A DNA stretch of 64,000 bases from JAXMAR01 sp046350295 (GTDB lineage Bacteria; Planctomycetota; Planctomycetia; Gemmatales; Gemmataceae): contig JAXMAR010000011.1 of assembly GCA_046350295.1 (NCBI GenBank), forward strand, positions 1 through 64,000, given 5' to 3'. The position numbers and the translations under genes were made by a program. The notes beneath the pieces were generated by a model. The model ran no database searches. It was not told where the DNA came from and saw only the letters and a list, made by a program, of their open reading frames with translations. Shown piece by piece: positions 1 through 8,588 of this stretch; the first letter of the stretch is position 1, and each line of letters starts with the position of its first letter.

Positions 1-2
1 AC

Positions 3-1076
3 CGCTTCAACCTCACCGAGCTGGGGCGGCGCCGGTCCCAGGAGGCGATGAAGCAATGCGCCTACGTGGGCCCCGCCCCGGTGCCGATGGATGACTACAT
101 CGAGCAGACCTACCGGCAGGCGGTCACCGGCATCAGCTGCAGCCCCGAGCCGCTGCGCGCCACCTTCAGTCACCTCGTCCTCAAGGAAGAGCTGTTCAAC
201 GCCATTGGGCCCGCCATCGTCAGCGGCAAGAGCGTCTTCATCTACGGCCCGCCCGGCAACGGCAAGACCTCCGTCGCCCGCGCCATCGGCGACTTCATGA
301 ACAACGCCGGCGGCGAGATCTACGTCCCCTACTCGTTCATCGCCGAGAACGCGATCATCACCGTCTACGACCAATCGATCCACGCCGCCGTGGAAGGGGA
401 CGCCGGCGACCGCATCGAGGACAACGAGGCGACGATTCGCCGCCTTTTGAATGCCGGCACCGTCGACGCCCGCTGGGTCCGCATCCGCCGCCCCGTGGTC
501 GTCACCGGCGGCGAATTGAACCTCGACATGCTCGATCTGCGCTACAATGCCGCCAGCAACTTCTACCAGGCCCCACTGCACGTCAAGGCGAACGGCGGCG
601 TCTTCCTCATCGACGACTTCGGCCGCCAGCTGTGCAGTCCCAAGGAACTGCTCAATCGCTGGATTCTCCCGCTCGAAGATCGCCACGATTTCCTCACGCT
701 CGCGTCCGGCAAGAAATTCGAAGTTCCCTTCGAGCAGCTCATCATCTTCTCGACCAACCTCGATCCGCGCGACCTCGTCGACGACGCGTTCCTGCGCCGC
801 ATCCGCCACAAGGTCGAGATCCTCGCTCCGACGCGCGACGTGTACGAGAAGATCTTCAACAAGATGTGCAAGCGCCTCGGCATGAACGTCTGCCCCGAGG
901 CCATCGACTACATGTACGAGCGCTACTACGACAACGGCCGCTGCCCGCGCGCCAGCGATTGCCGGGATCTGCTGGAGATTGTGCAGTCCATTTGCCGATT
1001 TCGTAGACAGCCCGTCCAGCTGACCCGTGATCTCGTCGCCGAAGCATCTCAGACGTTCATCTGCGAGTTCGGATAA
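3..1076 (+). CDS. AAA+ ATPase (MoxR/CbbQ-like), 5' end cut by window
   Basis: The reading frame is open to the left edge, so the start lies outside the window; the first in-frame ATG at 48 is probably internal because the residues before it (RFNLTELGRR...) also look coding. The visible 357 residues hold one AAA+ module: Walker A GPPGNGKTS, Walker B FLIDDF, a sensor-1-like FSTNLDP and a possible arginine finger in LRRIRHKVE. This family remodels or activates partner proteins using ATP in the cytoplasm. The next gene downstream is a TPR lipoprotein; similar ATPases occur near secretion or pilus genes in planctomycetes, but nothing here proves that role. The ATPase assignment is firm; the substrate is unknown. 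Confidence 0.8.
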   Translation, partial: RFNLTELGRRRSQEAMKQCAYVGPAPVPMDDYIEQTYRQAVTGISCSPEPLRATFSHLVLKEELFNAIGPAIVSGKSVFIYGPPGNGKTSVARAIGDFMNNAGGEIYVPYSFIAENAIITVYDQSIHAAVEGDAGDRIEDNEATIRRLLNAGTVDARWVRIRRPVVVTGGELNLDMLDLRYNAASNFYQAPLHVKANGGVFLIDDFGRQLCSPKELLNRWILPLEDRHDFLTLASGKKFEVPFEQLIIFSTNLDPRDLVDDAFLRRIRHKVEILAPTRDVYEKIFNKMCKRLGMNVCPEAIDYMYERYYDNGRCPRASDCRDLLEIVQSICRFRRQPVQLTRDLVAEASQTFICEFG

Positions 1077-1140
1077 GAGAGAGAAGCTGACAGCGATCAG
1101 CGAACAGCGTTCAGCCAGGCAGCCGGCATCGAGAGCGAAG

Positions 1141-1185
1141 AGCCGGCAGGACTGGCAGGATGACAGCCGGCTGACACTGCCGGCT
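1141..1185. repeat. Imperfect inverted repeat in the ATPase-TPR gap
   Basis: The 131-base gap between the ATPase and the TPR gene holds nested inverted repeats. AGCCGGCAG at 1141-1149 pairs with CTGCCGGCT at 1177-1185, and the self-complementary AGCCGGCT lies between them. Just upstream are several near-copies of a short CAGCG/TCAGC motif. It could be a transcript hairpin or a decayed repeat element; there is no T-tract. Confidence 0.4.
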
Positions 1186-1207
1186 GAAGCTCAAAAAGAG
1201 GAAGACC

Positions 1208-2077
1208 ATGGAAGGTCGCACGTCCCTGCTCGCCGCGCTCGGTCTCGCCCTTCTGGTCACGGGCTGCACCACGACGCCCGGGGTGCGGACCGGTCCGCTC
1301 ATGGTGGGCACGGCTTCCGCAACGACCTCGTCCGCGCCTCCTGCCGAGCCCGCCCCTCCCGCCAAGCCCGCCGTCGTCGAGAAGAAGAGCAAGGACCCGG
1401 CGCGCCGCGCCTCGCCGGATCTCGAGGTCGCGCTGGTCGCGATCAAGGAAGAGGCGGCGATGAAAAAGAAGACGGAGGAGCCGGAGACGTCGATGCGCAT
1501 GCTGGACGAGACCCGGCAGATGTACCAGGAGATCCTCAAGACGGCGCCGGACAATCAGAAAGCGCAGGAAGGCCTCGTGCGCGTTTACACCAGCATGGGC
1601 GAGCACCATAAGGCGCGCGACATCATCCGCAAGAACCTGGACAAGAATCCGAAGGACGCGCGCCTCTGGGTCGAAGTGGGCATGACCTACAACCGGCAAA
1701 AGAACATCGACGAGGCCCTGCGCTGCTTCCGCAAGGCGACGGAACTCGACCCGGAGAACCGCCAGTACGTGAAGGTCCTCGGCTATACCCTCGTCTGGGC
1801 CGGCCGGGTCAACGAAGGCATGCCGCACCTGGTCCGCGCCATCGGCGAAGCTCCCGCCCACTACAATGTCGCGGGCATTCTCGCCCGCCAGAACCACCTC
1901 GAAGACGCCCGGCGCCATCTCCAGATCACCCTCGACCTCGACCCCGACTTCGACCGCGCCAAGGACATGCTGACCCGCCTGCGCGAAACGTCTCCTGCCG
2001 GCGCGGCGCCCTCGGGGATCGCACCGGCTGGGGCCGCGGACCTGTCGCCGACGCTGGGCTTCACGCCGCTGGATTGA
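1208..2077 (+). CDS. TPR-repeat lipoprotein
   Basis: A 289-residue protein starts with a lipoprotein signal: a short charged end, a hydrophobic stretch and a lipobox LVTGC with the Cys near residue 21. A Ala/Pro-rich linker follows, then TPR helices from about residue 95 to 245 (motifs such as AQEGLVRVYTSMGEHHKA and IDEALRCFRKATELDPEN). The C-terminal tail is Ala/Pro/Gly-rich. It is expected to be anchored to a membrane facing the periplasm and to act as a protein-interaction scaffold. It follows the AAA ATPase by 131 bases on the same strand, so they may work together; TadD-like pilus assembly lipoproteins have a similar plan, but that is inference. A purine-rich stretch (AAAAAGAGGAAG) just upstream supports the start. 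Confidence 0.82.
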   Translation: MEGRTSLLAALGLALLVTGCTTTPGVRTGPLMVGTASATTSSAPPAEPAPPAKPAVVEKKSKDPARRASPDLEVALVAIKEEAAMKKKTEEPETSMRMLDETRQMYQEILKTAPDNQKAQEGLVRVYTSMGEHHKARDIIRKNLDKNPKDARLWVEVGMTYNRQKNIDEALRCFRKATELDPENRQYVKVLGYTLVWAGRVNEGMPHLVRAIGEAPAHYNVAGILARQNHLEDARRHLQITLDLDPDFDRAKDMLTRLRETSPAGAAPSGIAPAGAADLSPTLGFTPLD

Positions 2078-2116
2078 TTCAACCACGCTGCGTCGCATTT
2101 TTCGTTCCAACGCATT

Positions 2117-2146
2117 CGGACCGGCAGTCCAGCGACTGCCGGTCCG
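2117..2146 (+). terminator. Hairpin terminator after the TPR lipoprotein gene
   Basis: A perfect 12-bp stem (CGGACCGGCAGT paired with ACTGCCGGTCCG) closes a 6-base loop 39 bases after the stop codon at 2077. A short CCTTT follows rather than a long T-run, so it is either a weak intrinsic terminator or a 3'-end stabilising hairpin. Confidence 0.6.
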
Positions 2147-2279
2147 ATCGCCTTTCCCCCGCCTGGCAACTTGCTTCGACCCGCAAACGGTAAGATGGAG
2201 TTCACTCAGGCGAGGGGAAAGACGGCCCTGGCTTCATGTCGACCGCCACCGAGCCCAGCAGAATCCGCAAGGAGACGAA

Positions 2280-2858
2280 ATGAGACGACCCGCATCGGCG
2301 TTTGTCGTCGGGATGGTAGCCGTTCTCGTCGTTCGATCGAGTGACGCGCAACCCGACCTGGCAAGGGACTACGAAAGCCTGGCTCGCGTCGCCGCCCTCT
2401 TCCCCAAGGATCCGAAGACGGCGCGGAAGACCGCGAGCGCCATCGCCGCCAAGCTCGAAAGCATGGAATACATGATGACGGCTTTCAAGCCGCGCAAGCG
2501 CCATGGTCTCGGCGTTGGCCCCAAGCCGGGAAAGATCACTCCGGACGGCATCGAACTGTACTTGCATTCGGTCAAGGGAGGCATTCACCCCGCGGCGCTG
2601 AAGGAACAGGCGGCCGCGCTGGAGGAGATGGGCCGGCGCATCGCCGCGGTCGGGGAGATCGCGCTTCATTTCGACGACCCCTCTTTCGGCAAGGGAAACA
2701 AGAACAAGAAGGACTGGCAGGCCCGCGCGCAAGGCCTGCGCGACGCCGGGCTCCGGATCGCCGAGGCGGCCGCCAGGAACAGCCGCGACGATTTCAACGC
2801 CGGCGTGCTCGCGGCGCTGCAGCAATGCGCGGCGTGCCACGTGGTGTTTCGGGACTGA
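2280..2858 (+). CDS. Secreted monoheme cytochrome c-like protein
   Basis: A 192-residue protein has an N-terminal signal peptide (RR-PASAFVVGMVAVLVV) and a single C-terminal heme-binding motif CAACH at residues 183-187, six residues from the end. The body is helical and rich in Lys and Ala. A CxxCH motif near the end of a four-helix protein is the plan of cytochrome c-prime, though sequence similarity beyond that cannot be judged here. It is probably exported and carries one covalent heme. A GGAGACGAA ribosome-binding stretch sits just before the ATG. It stands alone, between a hairpin upstream and a toxin-antitoxin pair downstream. The heme motif is seen; the redox partner is unknown. Confidence 0.7.
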   Translation: MRRPASAFVVGMVAVLVVRSSDAQPDLARDYESLARVAALFPKDPKTARKTASAIAAKLESMEYMMTAFKPRKRHGLGVGPKPGKITPDGIELYLHSVKGGIHPAALKEQAAALEEMGRRIAAVGEIALHFDDPSFGKGNKNKKDWQARAQGLRDAGLRIAEAAARNSRDDFNAGVLAALQQCAACHVVFRD

Positions 2859-2960
2859 GTTCCGTCCAATGGGGTCCGCGAGATCACAAGCCGACCTTCT
2901 TTCGACCTCGGCAATACGATAGAATATGGCAACGTTGGAAGACCCAAAGACAAGAGCCGC

Positions 2961-3266
2961 ATGAATCGTCTTGCAAGTCGCCTTGGCACTCGGATCCGCG
3001 AATGGCGAGCAGCGATTCTTGAAACCGCCGCCCGCCATGGCGCGCGCAACGTGCGCGTCTTTGGCTCAGCGGCTCGTGGCGAAGATGACGAGGAAAGCGA
3101 CATTGACCTGCTGGTCGACCTTGAGCCGGGCCGTACCCTCTTCGATTTGGGAGGGCTTCTGATCGATCTGGAAACCGTCCTCGGTTGCCACGTCGATGTC
3201 GTGACCGAACGCGGCCTGAAGGCCCGTATTCGAGATCGCGTTCTGCGCGAGGCGATCCCGCTATGA
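2961..3266 (+). CDS. MNT-type nucleotidyltransferase (MntA-like antitoxin)
   Basis: A 101-residue minimal nucleotidyltransferase has the family signature [18 protein letters not shown] (residues about 35-52), with the GS loop and the two metal-binding Asp of DID. In characterised MNT/HEPN pairs such a protein neutralises the HEPN RNase toxin by adding AMP to it. The stop codon overlaps the ATG of the HEPN gene by ATGA, the usual translational coupling of such modules. The base composition of this 650-base module is lower in GC than its neighbours, which fits transfer. The family call is firm; the biochemical role is inferred from the family. Confidence 0.85.
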   Translation: MNRLASRLGTRIREWRAAILETAARHGARNVRVFGSAARGEDDEESDIDLLVDLEPGRTLFDLGGLLIDLETVLGCHVDVVTERGLKARIRDRVLREAIPL

Positions 3267-3608
3267 GAGACGACCTGGAACGCTTGCGCGACATCCGCGA
3301 GGCGATCGGGCGCATCGAGAAGTACGCGACCCGCGGCAAGGCGGCATTCGAAGCTGATGAACTGCTTCAGAACTGGGCTCCGACATCTACAAATGATCGG
3401 CGAAGCGACTCGCGCGCTCTCGCAATCCTTTCGAGGTGCACGTCCAACTTGGCCCTGGTCGCAGATCGTCGGCATGCGGAACATCCTCGTCCATCATTAT
3501 TTCGACGTGGATACCGACATCGTATGGGGAGTTGTCGAAAAGGATCTCCCTTCCTTCAAAGTCATAATTGAAGACGCGATCCGAGCATTGGAAGCGCCCA
3601 AGACCTGA
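3263..3608 (+). pseudogene. HEPN (DUF86-like) toxin gene, frame broken near 3376
   Basis: Translation from the ATG at 3263 gives a normal HEPN N-terminus ([20 protein letters not shown]) up to residue about 39 (ELLQNW). The rest of the domain (LRHLQMIGEATRALS, then the catalytic R-x4-H motif RNILVHH, ending EALEAPKT-like at 3608) is in the next frame. The total of 346 bases is one more than a multiple of three; dropping one G of the GGG near 3374-3377 restores a continuous protein of about 114 residues. So either the toxin is inactivated by one indel or this is a sequencing error. The motif residues themselves are intact. HEPN toxins of this type cleave RNA and are paired with the MNT gene just upstream. 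Confidence 0.75.
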
Positions 3609-3631
3609 CTATCAAAGGATTGACCTTCTCA

Positions 3632-5563
3632 ATGTCCACCGCTACCAAACCCCGCAAGCAATACGACGAATCCTCCATCGGCGTCCTCGAAGGCCTCGAG
3701 GCCGTCCGCGTCCGGCCCTCGATGTACATCGGCACGACCGATAAGAAGGGGCTGCACCACCTTTGCTGGGAGATCGTCGATAACTCGGTCGACGAGTACC
3801 TCAACGGCTACGCCGACGAGATCAAGGTCACCCTGCACAAGCCGGGCGATTGCCTCACCGTCTACGACAATGGCCGCGGCATCCCCGTAGGCATGCATCC
3901 CAAATACAAGAAGCCGACGCTCGAGATCATCCTCTGCACCCTTCACTCCGGGGCCAAGTTCGGCGACGGCGAGGACTACATCCACTCCGGCGGCCTCCAT
4001 GGCGTCGGCTCATCCGTCGTCAACGCCCTGTCACGCAAGCTCGTCGCCAACATCAAACGCGACGGCTACGAGTATCAGCAGACCTTCAAACGCGGCAAAC
4101 CCGCCGGCGCCATTGAGAAGGTCGGCCCTTTCCGCGGCCACGGCACCACCATCACCTTCGAGCCCGATCCCGACATCTTCAAGGTCACCCACTTCGACGC
4201 CGCCTGGATCAAGGACCACCTCGAGGACATGGCCTACATTCACCATGGCCTCAAGATCCACTTCAGCAACGAGCTGACCGGCGAGAAGTTCGACCTGTCC
4301 CACCCCGGCGGCATCCCCGAGTTCCTCACCCGTCTCGTCAGCGAAGGCCAGAAAGGCACGGTCCATCCAACCCATTTCCACATCATCAAGGATGGGCACG
4401 AGAAGATGGAGGTCGCCCTCCAGTGGACCGAGTCGACCGACGAGATCTTCCGCTCCTACGTCAACGGCATCCGCACCACCGACGGCGGCACCCACGAAGC
4501 CGGACTCAAGGGAGGCATCGTCAAAGCCATCCGCAACTTCATGGAAACGCATGAAGTGAAGACCAAGGGAGTGACGATCACGGCCGACGATATCCGCGAA
4601 GGTCTCATCGGTATCCTCTCCATCTTCATCCGCAACCCCGCTTTTCAAGGCCAGACCAAGGAGAAGCTCAACAACCCCGAGATGAACGCGGCGGTCGACA
4701 ACTTCATCCGCCCCGCCCTCGAAGGCTGGCTCAACGCCAACATGTCGATGGCCGATCAGATCGTGGGCCGCATCGTCCTGGCCGCCAAGGCCCGGCTGGC
4801 GAGCCGCGAAGCCGCCCAGGAGATCAAGCGCAAGACCGTTTCGTCGCGCAAGCTCAACCTCCCCGGCAAGCTGGCCGACTGCAAGTCGACGGACCTGGAG
4901 GAGTCCGAGTTGTTCATCGTCGAGGGGGACTCCGCCGGCGGGTCCGCCAAGCAGGGCCGCAACAACCACACGCAGGCCGTCCTGCCCCTGCGCGGCAAGA
5001 TCCTCAATTCCGAAGGCCTCGCGCTCTCCAAGGTGATGGCGAACACGGAACTGCAAGACCTGGTGACAGCCATCGGCACGGGCGCCGGCGAAGGTTTCAA
5101 CATCAATAACCTGCGCTACGGCAAGATCATCCTCCTCATGGACGCCGACGCCGACGGCCACCACATCACGACGCTGATGCTGACGTTTTTCTTCCGGCAC
5201 ATGACCGACCTGATCCGCAAGGGCAATCTCTTCATCGCCCAGCCGCCGCTCTACCGCATCGACGTCGGCAAGGAGACCTTCTGGGCGCGCGACGACGCCC
5301 ACAAGGAAGAAATCCTCGCCAAGCTCCGCGACAACGCCAAGCCCGAGATCACGCGTTTCAAAGGCCTCGGCGAAATGCTCCCCAGGACGCTGGCCGAGAC
5401 GACGCTCGACCCGAAGACGCGCACGCTGCTGCGCGTCACCATCGACTCCAATCTCGACGCCGACCGCACCTTCGACGAACTACTCGGCAAGGACCCTGCG
5501 GCCCGCTTCCGCTTCATCATGGAATCGGCGACGCAGGTGGGGACGGAGGAGTTGGATGTGTAG
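3632..5563 (+). CDS. gyrB: Type IIA DNA topoisomerase subunit B (GyrB/ParE)
   Basis: A 643-residue protein has the full GyrB/ParE plan. The GHKL ATPase shows [25 protein letters not shown] and [14 protein letters not shown]. The transducer domain follows, then the TOPRIM domain with [13 protein letters not shown] and the metal-binding DADADGHH. The C-terminal QFKGLGEM-type segment is [11 protein letters not shown]. With subunit A it would use ATP to change DNA supercoiling or decatenate chromosomes. The length (about 640) and the AIGTGAGE segment fit either a short GyrB or a ParE-type paralogue, so the symbol is tentative; no gyrA/parC is in the window. I chose the ATG at 3632 over the upstream TTG at 3620 because it gives the usual short N-terminus before YDESSI. 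Its stop codon lies inside a fragment of a dispersed repeat. Confidence 0.9.
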   Translation: MSTATKPRKQYDESSIGVLEGLEAVRVRPSMYIGTTDKKGLHHLCWEIVDNSVDEYLNGYADEIKVTLHKPGDCLTVYDNGRGIPVGMHPKYKKPTLEIILCTLHSGAKFGDGEDYIHSGGLHGVGSSVVNALSRKLVANIKRDGYEYQQTFKRGKPAGAIEKVGPFRGHGTTITFEPDPDIFKVTHFDAAWIKDHLEDMAYIHHGLKIHFSNELTGEKFDLSHPGGIPEFLTRLVSEGQKGTVHPTHFHIIKDGHEKMEVALQWTESTDEIFRSYVNGIRTTDGGTHEAGLKGGIVKAIRNFMETHEVKTKGVTITADDIREGLIGILSIFIRNPAFQGQTKEKLNNPEMNAAVDNFIRPALEGWLNANMSMADQIVGRIVLAAKARLASREAAQEIKRKTVSSRKLNLPGKLADCKSTDLEESELFIVEGDSAGGSAKQGRNNHTQAVLPLRGKILNSEGLALSKVMANTELQDLVTAIGTGAGEGFNINNLRYGKIILLMDADADGHHITTLMLTFFFRHMTDLIRKGNLFIAQPPLYRIDVGKETFWARDDAHKEEILAKLRDNAKPEITRFKGLGEMLPRTLAETTLDPKTRTLLRVTIDSNLDADRTFDELLGKDPAARFRFIMESATQVGTEELDV

Positions 5564-5575
5564 CAGGCGCACTCC
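5560..5575. repeat. Half copy of the GTAGCAGGC palindrome family at the gyrB stop
   Basis: GTAGCAGGCGCACTCC here matches the first 16 bases of the repeat seen at 53097-53120 and inside rnpB at 39339-39362 (allowing A or G at one position). The gyrB stop codon TAG is the TAG of the repeat, so the repeat end coincides with the end of the gene. Confidence 0.45.
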
Positions 5576-5623
5576 CGACAGGTGAACGTGGACCAGCCCC
5601 ACTCGACAAGGGAGGGGCTCGCC

Positions 5624-6196
5624 TTATGATCCCGCGGCTCGCTTCCTTCCGTTGCTCGCGCAGTGGTCAAATAGCAGCTCCCACTCTCGCTGCTGCACTT
5701 TCCGACATAAGTCCTCGAGCCCCGCCGGCCCGTGCGAGGCCTTCTCGCACAGGTCGACAAACGCGAACGGGTCCCACGTCCCCTGCCCCACCAGATACTT
5801 CCCCTCTGCTGGACACGAAGGCGCCAAGGCGATTTCCCCGGCCGCCCGCGCCAGTTCGCCGAAGATCGCATGCCGGCCAACGCGGCGAAACCAGTACTTG
5901 CTGTTCCAGTAATCCGGCTCGCGGCGGTGCAGGATCGCGTGCCAGTAGCTTCCCTCCACGGTGTCCAGGTCCTGGCTGAGCGCGTGCGACTCGTCCGTGA
6001 AGTTGTAAAGCAGCCACAAGCCGGCCAGGCAGGCGCGGCCGAGTTTGTCGTCGGCGGATTCTCCGGCGACCTGGGCCGGAGTGAGCGCCGCGAGGGCAGA
6101 CCGTTTCTCGCGGATGGGCCGGCCGGGACCCAGTGGTTGCAACGGGGCCTCAGCGATCAGGTCGCGGACCGCGGGCGCATAGGATGCGATTTCCAT
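5624..6196 (-). CDS. Conserved hypothetical protein
   Basis: A 190-residue soluble protein with no signal peptide or membrane segment. It is rich in Trp, His and Arg; the central block [27 protein letters not shown] looks strongly constrained and I recall similar blocks in uncharacterised planctomycete proteins, but no function is known to me. It is convergent with the topoisomerase gene and divergent from the LOG-family gene, whose translation starts about 110 bases away, so the gap probably carries both promoters. The start at 6196 is the only good ATG. Function unknown. Confidence 0.75.
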   Translation of the reverse strand: MEIASYAPAVRDLIAEAPLQPLGPGRPIREKRSALAALTPAQVAGESADDKLGRACLAGLWLLYNFTDESHALSQDLDTVEGSYWHAILHRREPDYWNSKYWFRRVGRHAIFGELARAAGEIALAPSCPAEGKYLVGQGTWDPFAFVDLCEKASHGPAGLEDLCRKVQQREWELLFDHCASNGRKRAAGS

Positions 6197-6305
6197 GGTG
6201 TTTCCGATAGGAGCCGAAGGTCGACCGGCCTATTCTAGACAGCGGCCCTTCGTTCAGCGCGTTCCGCGGAAGTTCAGCGGCCCACCATCAACAGCACGGA
6301 AATCC

Positions 6306-7142
6306 ATGGCGAAGAAGACCACCAACCAGCGCGCCGACAACAACCAGAAGAAGGCGATGCTGCCCAACGTCTCCCTCAACCGCAAAGCCCGCACCGGCGA
6401 ACGGACCGAGGACGAGCTGCTGCTGGAGCGACCCAAGCGCGCCGTGCCCCAGGCGCGCGTCCCGAGTCAGGCCGAGTTCAAGCAGGCCGATCCCTGGCGC
6501 GTCCTCCGCATCATGAGCGAGTTCGTCCACGCCTTCGACGCCCTGGCCGAGGTCGGCGCCGCCGTGACCATCTTCGGCTCCGCCCGCACCACGCCGGACG
6601 ACCCCATGTACCAGGCCGCCCGCGAGCTGGCCTTCAAGCTGTCGCAGCGCGGCTTCGCGATCATCACCGGCGGCGGCCCCGGCATCATGGCCGCCGCCAA
6701 CCAGGGCGCCCACGAGGCCAAGGGCTTCTCGATCGGCCTCAACATCGAATTGCCGCACGAGCAAGGCCTCAACCCCTACGTCGACGCCCCCATCAACTTT
6801 CGCTACTTCTTCTGCCGCAAGACCGCCTTCGTCAAATACTCCGAAGGCTTCGTCCTCTTCCCCGGCGGCTACGGCACGCTCGACGAGTTGTTCGAGGCGC
6901 TCACGCTCATCCAGTCCGGCAAGATCAAACGCTTCCCCGTCGTCCTCTTCGGCAGCGCCTACTGGCAGGGCCTCCTCGACTGGCTCGCCGACACGGTCCA
7001 CGCGGAAGGCAAGATCGATCTGCAAGACTCGAAGCTGCTCCGCGTGACGGATTCGACCGACGAAGCGTGCGACTATCTCAGCGAGTGCTATTCCGCCGAA
7101 TGCTGGGACGGTCCGCCAGCCGCCAACCACGACAAGCCATAA
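6306..7142 (+). CDS. LOG-family protein (TIGR00730-like Rossmann fold)
   Basis: A 278-residue protein carries the two family signatures: the nucleotide-binding GGGPGIMAAANQGA (about residues 122-135) and the PGGYGTLDELFE motif (about 187-198) with its catalytic Arg/Glu environment. Family members hydrolyse nucleoside 5'-monophosphates to the base plus ribose phosphate (cytokinin-activating LOG in plants) and are often misnamed lysine decarboxylases. The first 70 residues form a Lys/Arg/Asn-rich extension that is longer than in typical members. An ATG at 6195 would add 37 odd residues overlapping the start of the opposite gene, so I prefer 6306. The family is firm; the substrate in this organism is not known. 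Confidence 0.85.
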   Translation: MAKKTTNQRADNNQKKAMLPNVSLNRKARTGERTEDELLLERPKRAVPQARVPSQAEFKQADPWRVLRIMSEFVHAFDALAEVGAAVTIFGSARTTPDDPMYQAARELAFKLSQRGFAIITGGGPGIMAAANQGAHEAKGFSIGLNIELPHEQGLNPYVDAPINFRYFFCRKTAFVKYSEGFVLFPGGYGTLDELFEALTLIQSGKIKRFPVVLFGSAYWQGLLDWLADTVHAEGKIDLQDSKLLRVTDSTDEACDYLSECYSAECWDGPPAANHDKP

Positions 7143-7189
7143 GGTGGGCCAAAGCTCATTATCCAGCCAGCCTTCTCGAGGGACGTGTC

Positions 7190-8579
7190 ATGACTCGCCT
7201 CGCCCTCTTTCTGCTCCTCGCCGCGGTATTCTCTCCGTGCCTCGACGCCGAGGAGAAGCACCAACATCGTCTTCATCCTCGCCGATGACCTCGGCTGGAC
7301 CGACCTCGGCTGCTATGGGAGCAAGTACTACAAGACGCCGAACATCGATCGCCTGGCGCGCAACGGCATGCGCTTCACGCACGCCCACTCGGCCGGGCCG
7401 AATTGCGCCCCGACCCGCGCCGCCCTGATGACCGGACAGTACGGACCGCGCACCGGCGTCTACACCGTCGGCACGGGGGCGCGCGGCGCCGCCGAAGGAC
7501 GCAAGCTCGTCCCGGTGGAGAACGTCACGCAACTGCCCCTCGACCGCGTCACGGTCGCCCAGGCGCTCAAAGGGCTGGGCTACCAGACGGCGCTTTTCGG
7601 CAAATGGCACCTTGGAGAGAAGAAGGAGCATCATCCGGCGCAGCGCGGCTTCGACGAGGCGATCGTCTCCATGGGCAAGCACTTCAACTTCGTCACGAAC
7701 CCGAAGCTGCCCATCGCCAAGGACGCCTACCTTGCCGATTTCCTCACGGACAAGGCGCTCGATTTCATCCAGCGCAACAAGGACAAGCCCTTCTTCCTCT
7801 ACCTCGCTCACTTCGGCGTGCACACGCCTTTGGAGGCGAAGCCGGAATTGCTGGAGAAGTACAGAAAGAAGAAAGGCGGCGGCGGGCACGACAATCCCGT
7901 CTATGCCGCCATGATCGAGAGCGTCGACGAGAGCGTCGGTCGCGTCGTCGCCATGCTGGAGAGGCTCAAGCTGACCGAAAACACGATCGTCATCTTCTCT
8001 TCGGACAATGGCGGCGTCGGCGGCTACGCGGCGGCCGGCGTCAAAGGCGCCCGCGACATCACCAACAACGCCCCGCTGCGCGGCGGCAAGGGGATGCTCT
8101 ACGAAGGGGGCGTGCGCGTGTGCTGGATTGTCGCCTGGCGAGGAAAAGTGCCGGCCGGAGGCGGCAGCGAGGAGCCGATCATCTCCGTCGATCTCTTTCC
8201 GACGTGCGTCGACCTGGCCGGCGGCGCGGGCAAGGCGGCGGTGAAGCAGCCACTCGACGGCAAGAGCCTGGCGCCGTTGTTCCTCGGCAAGGAGAAGACG
8301 CTGAAGCGCGACGCCCTCTTCTGGCACTTCCCCGGCTACCTCGAGGCGGGCGCCAAAGCGACGTCGTGGCGAACCACGCCGGCGGGTGCGATCCGCGCCG
8401 GCGACTGGAAGTTGCTCGAGTTCTTCGAAGACGGCCGGCTGGAGCTCTACAATCTGCGCGACGATCCGAGCCAGAAGAACAATCTCGCCGCCGCGGAAGC
8501 GGAGCGCCGCCGCGAACTGCACGAGCGCCTCGTGGCCTGGCGGCGCGATGTCAAGGCGCCGATGCCGCGGGGGAAGTGA
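7190..8579 (+). pseudogene. Secreted sulfatase, frameshift after the signal peptide near 7258
   Basis: The ATG at 7190 starts a clean signal peptide (MTRLALFLLLAAVFSPCLDA), but that frame stops at 7288. The sulfatase proper begins in the next frame with NIVFILADDLGWTDLGCYG at 7263 and runs to 8579. The total of 1390 bases is one over a multiple of three, so one indel between 7250 and 7263 separates signal and enzyme. The enzyme contains the formylglycine motif C-A-P-T-R in NCAPTRAALMTGQ, the FGKWHLG segment and the SSDNGG metal motif. It would hydrolyse sulfate esters, probably of polysaccharides, after export, with formylglycine made by an FGE coded elsewhere. If the indel is real the enzyme lacks its signal; a read error is equally possible. 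Confidence 0.8.
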
Positions 8580-8588
8580 CAGCTGCCG

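Noticed and set aside
4031..5302. Long minus-strand frame inside the topoisomerase gene
   Set aside because: Shadow of a GC-rich coding strand; its composition is mirror-image and it lacks any domain.
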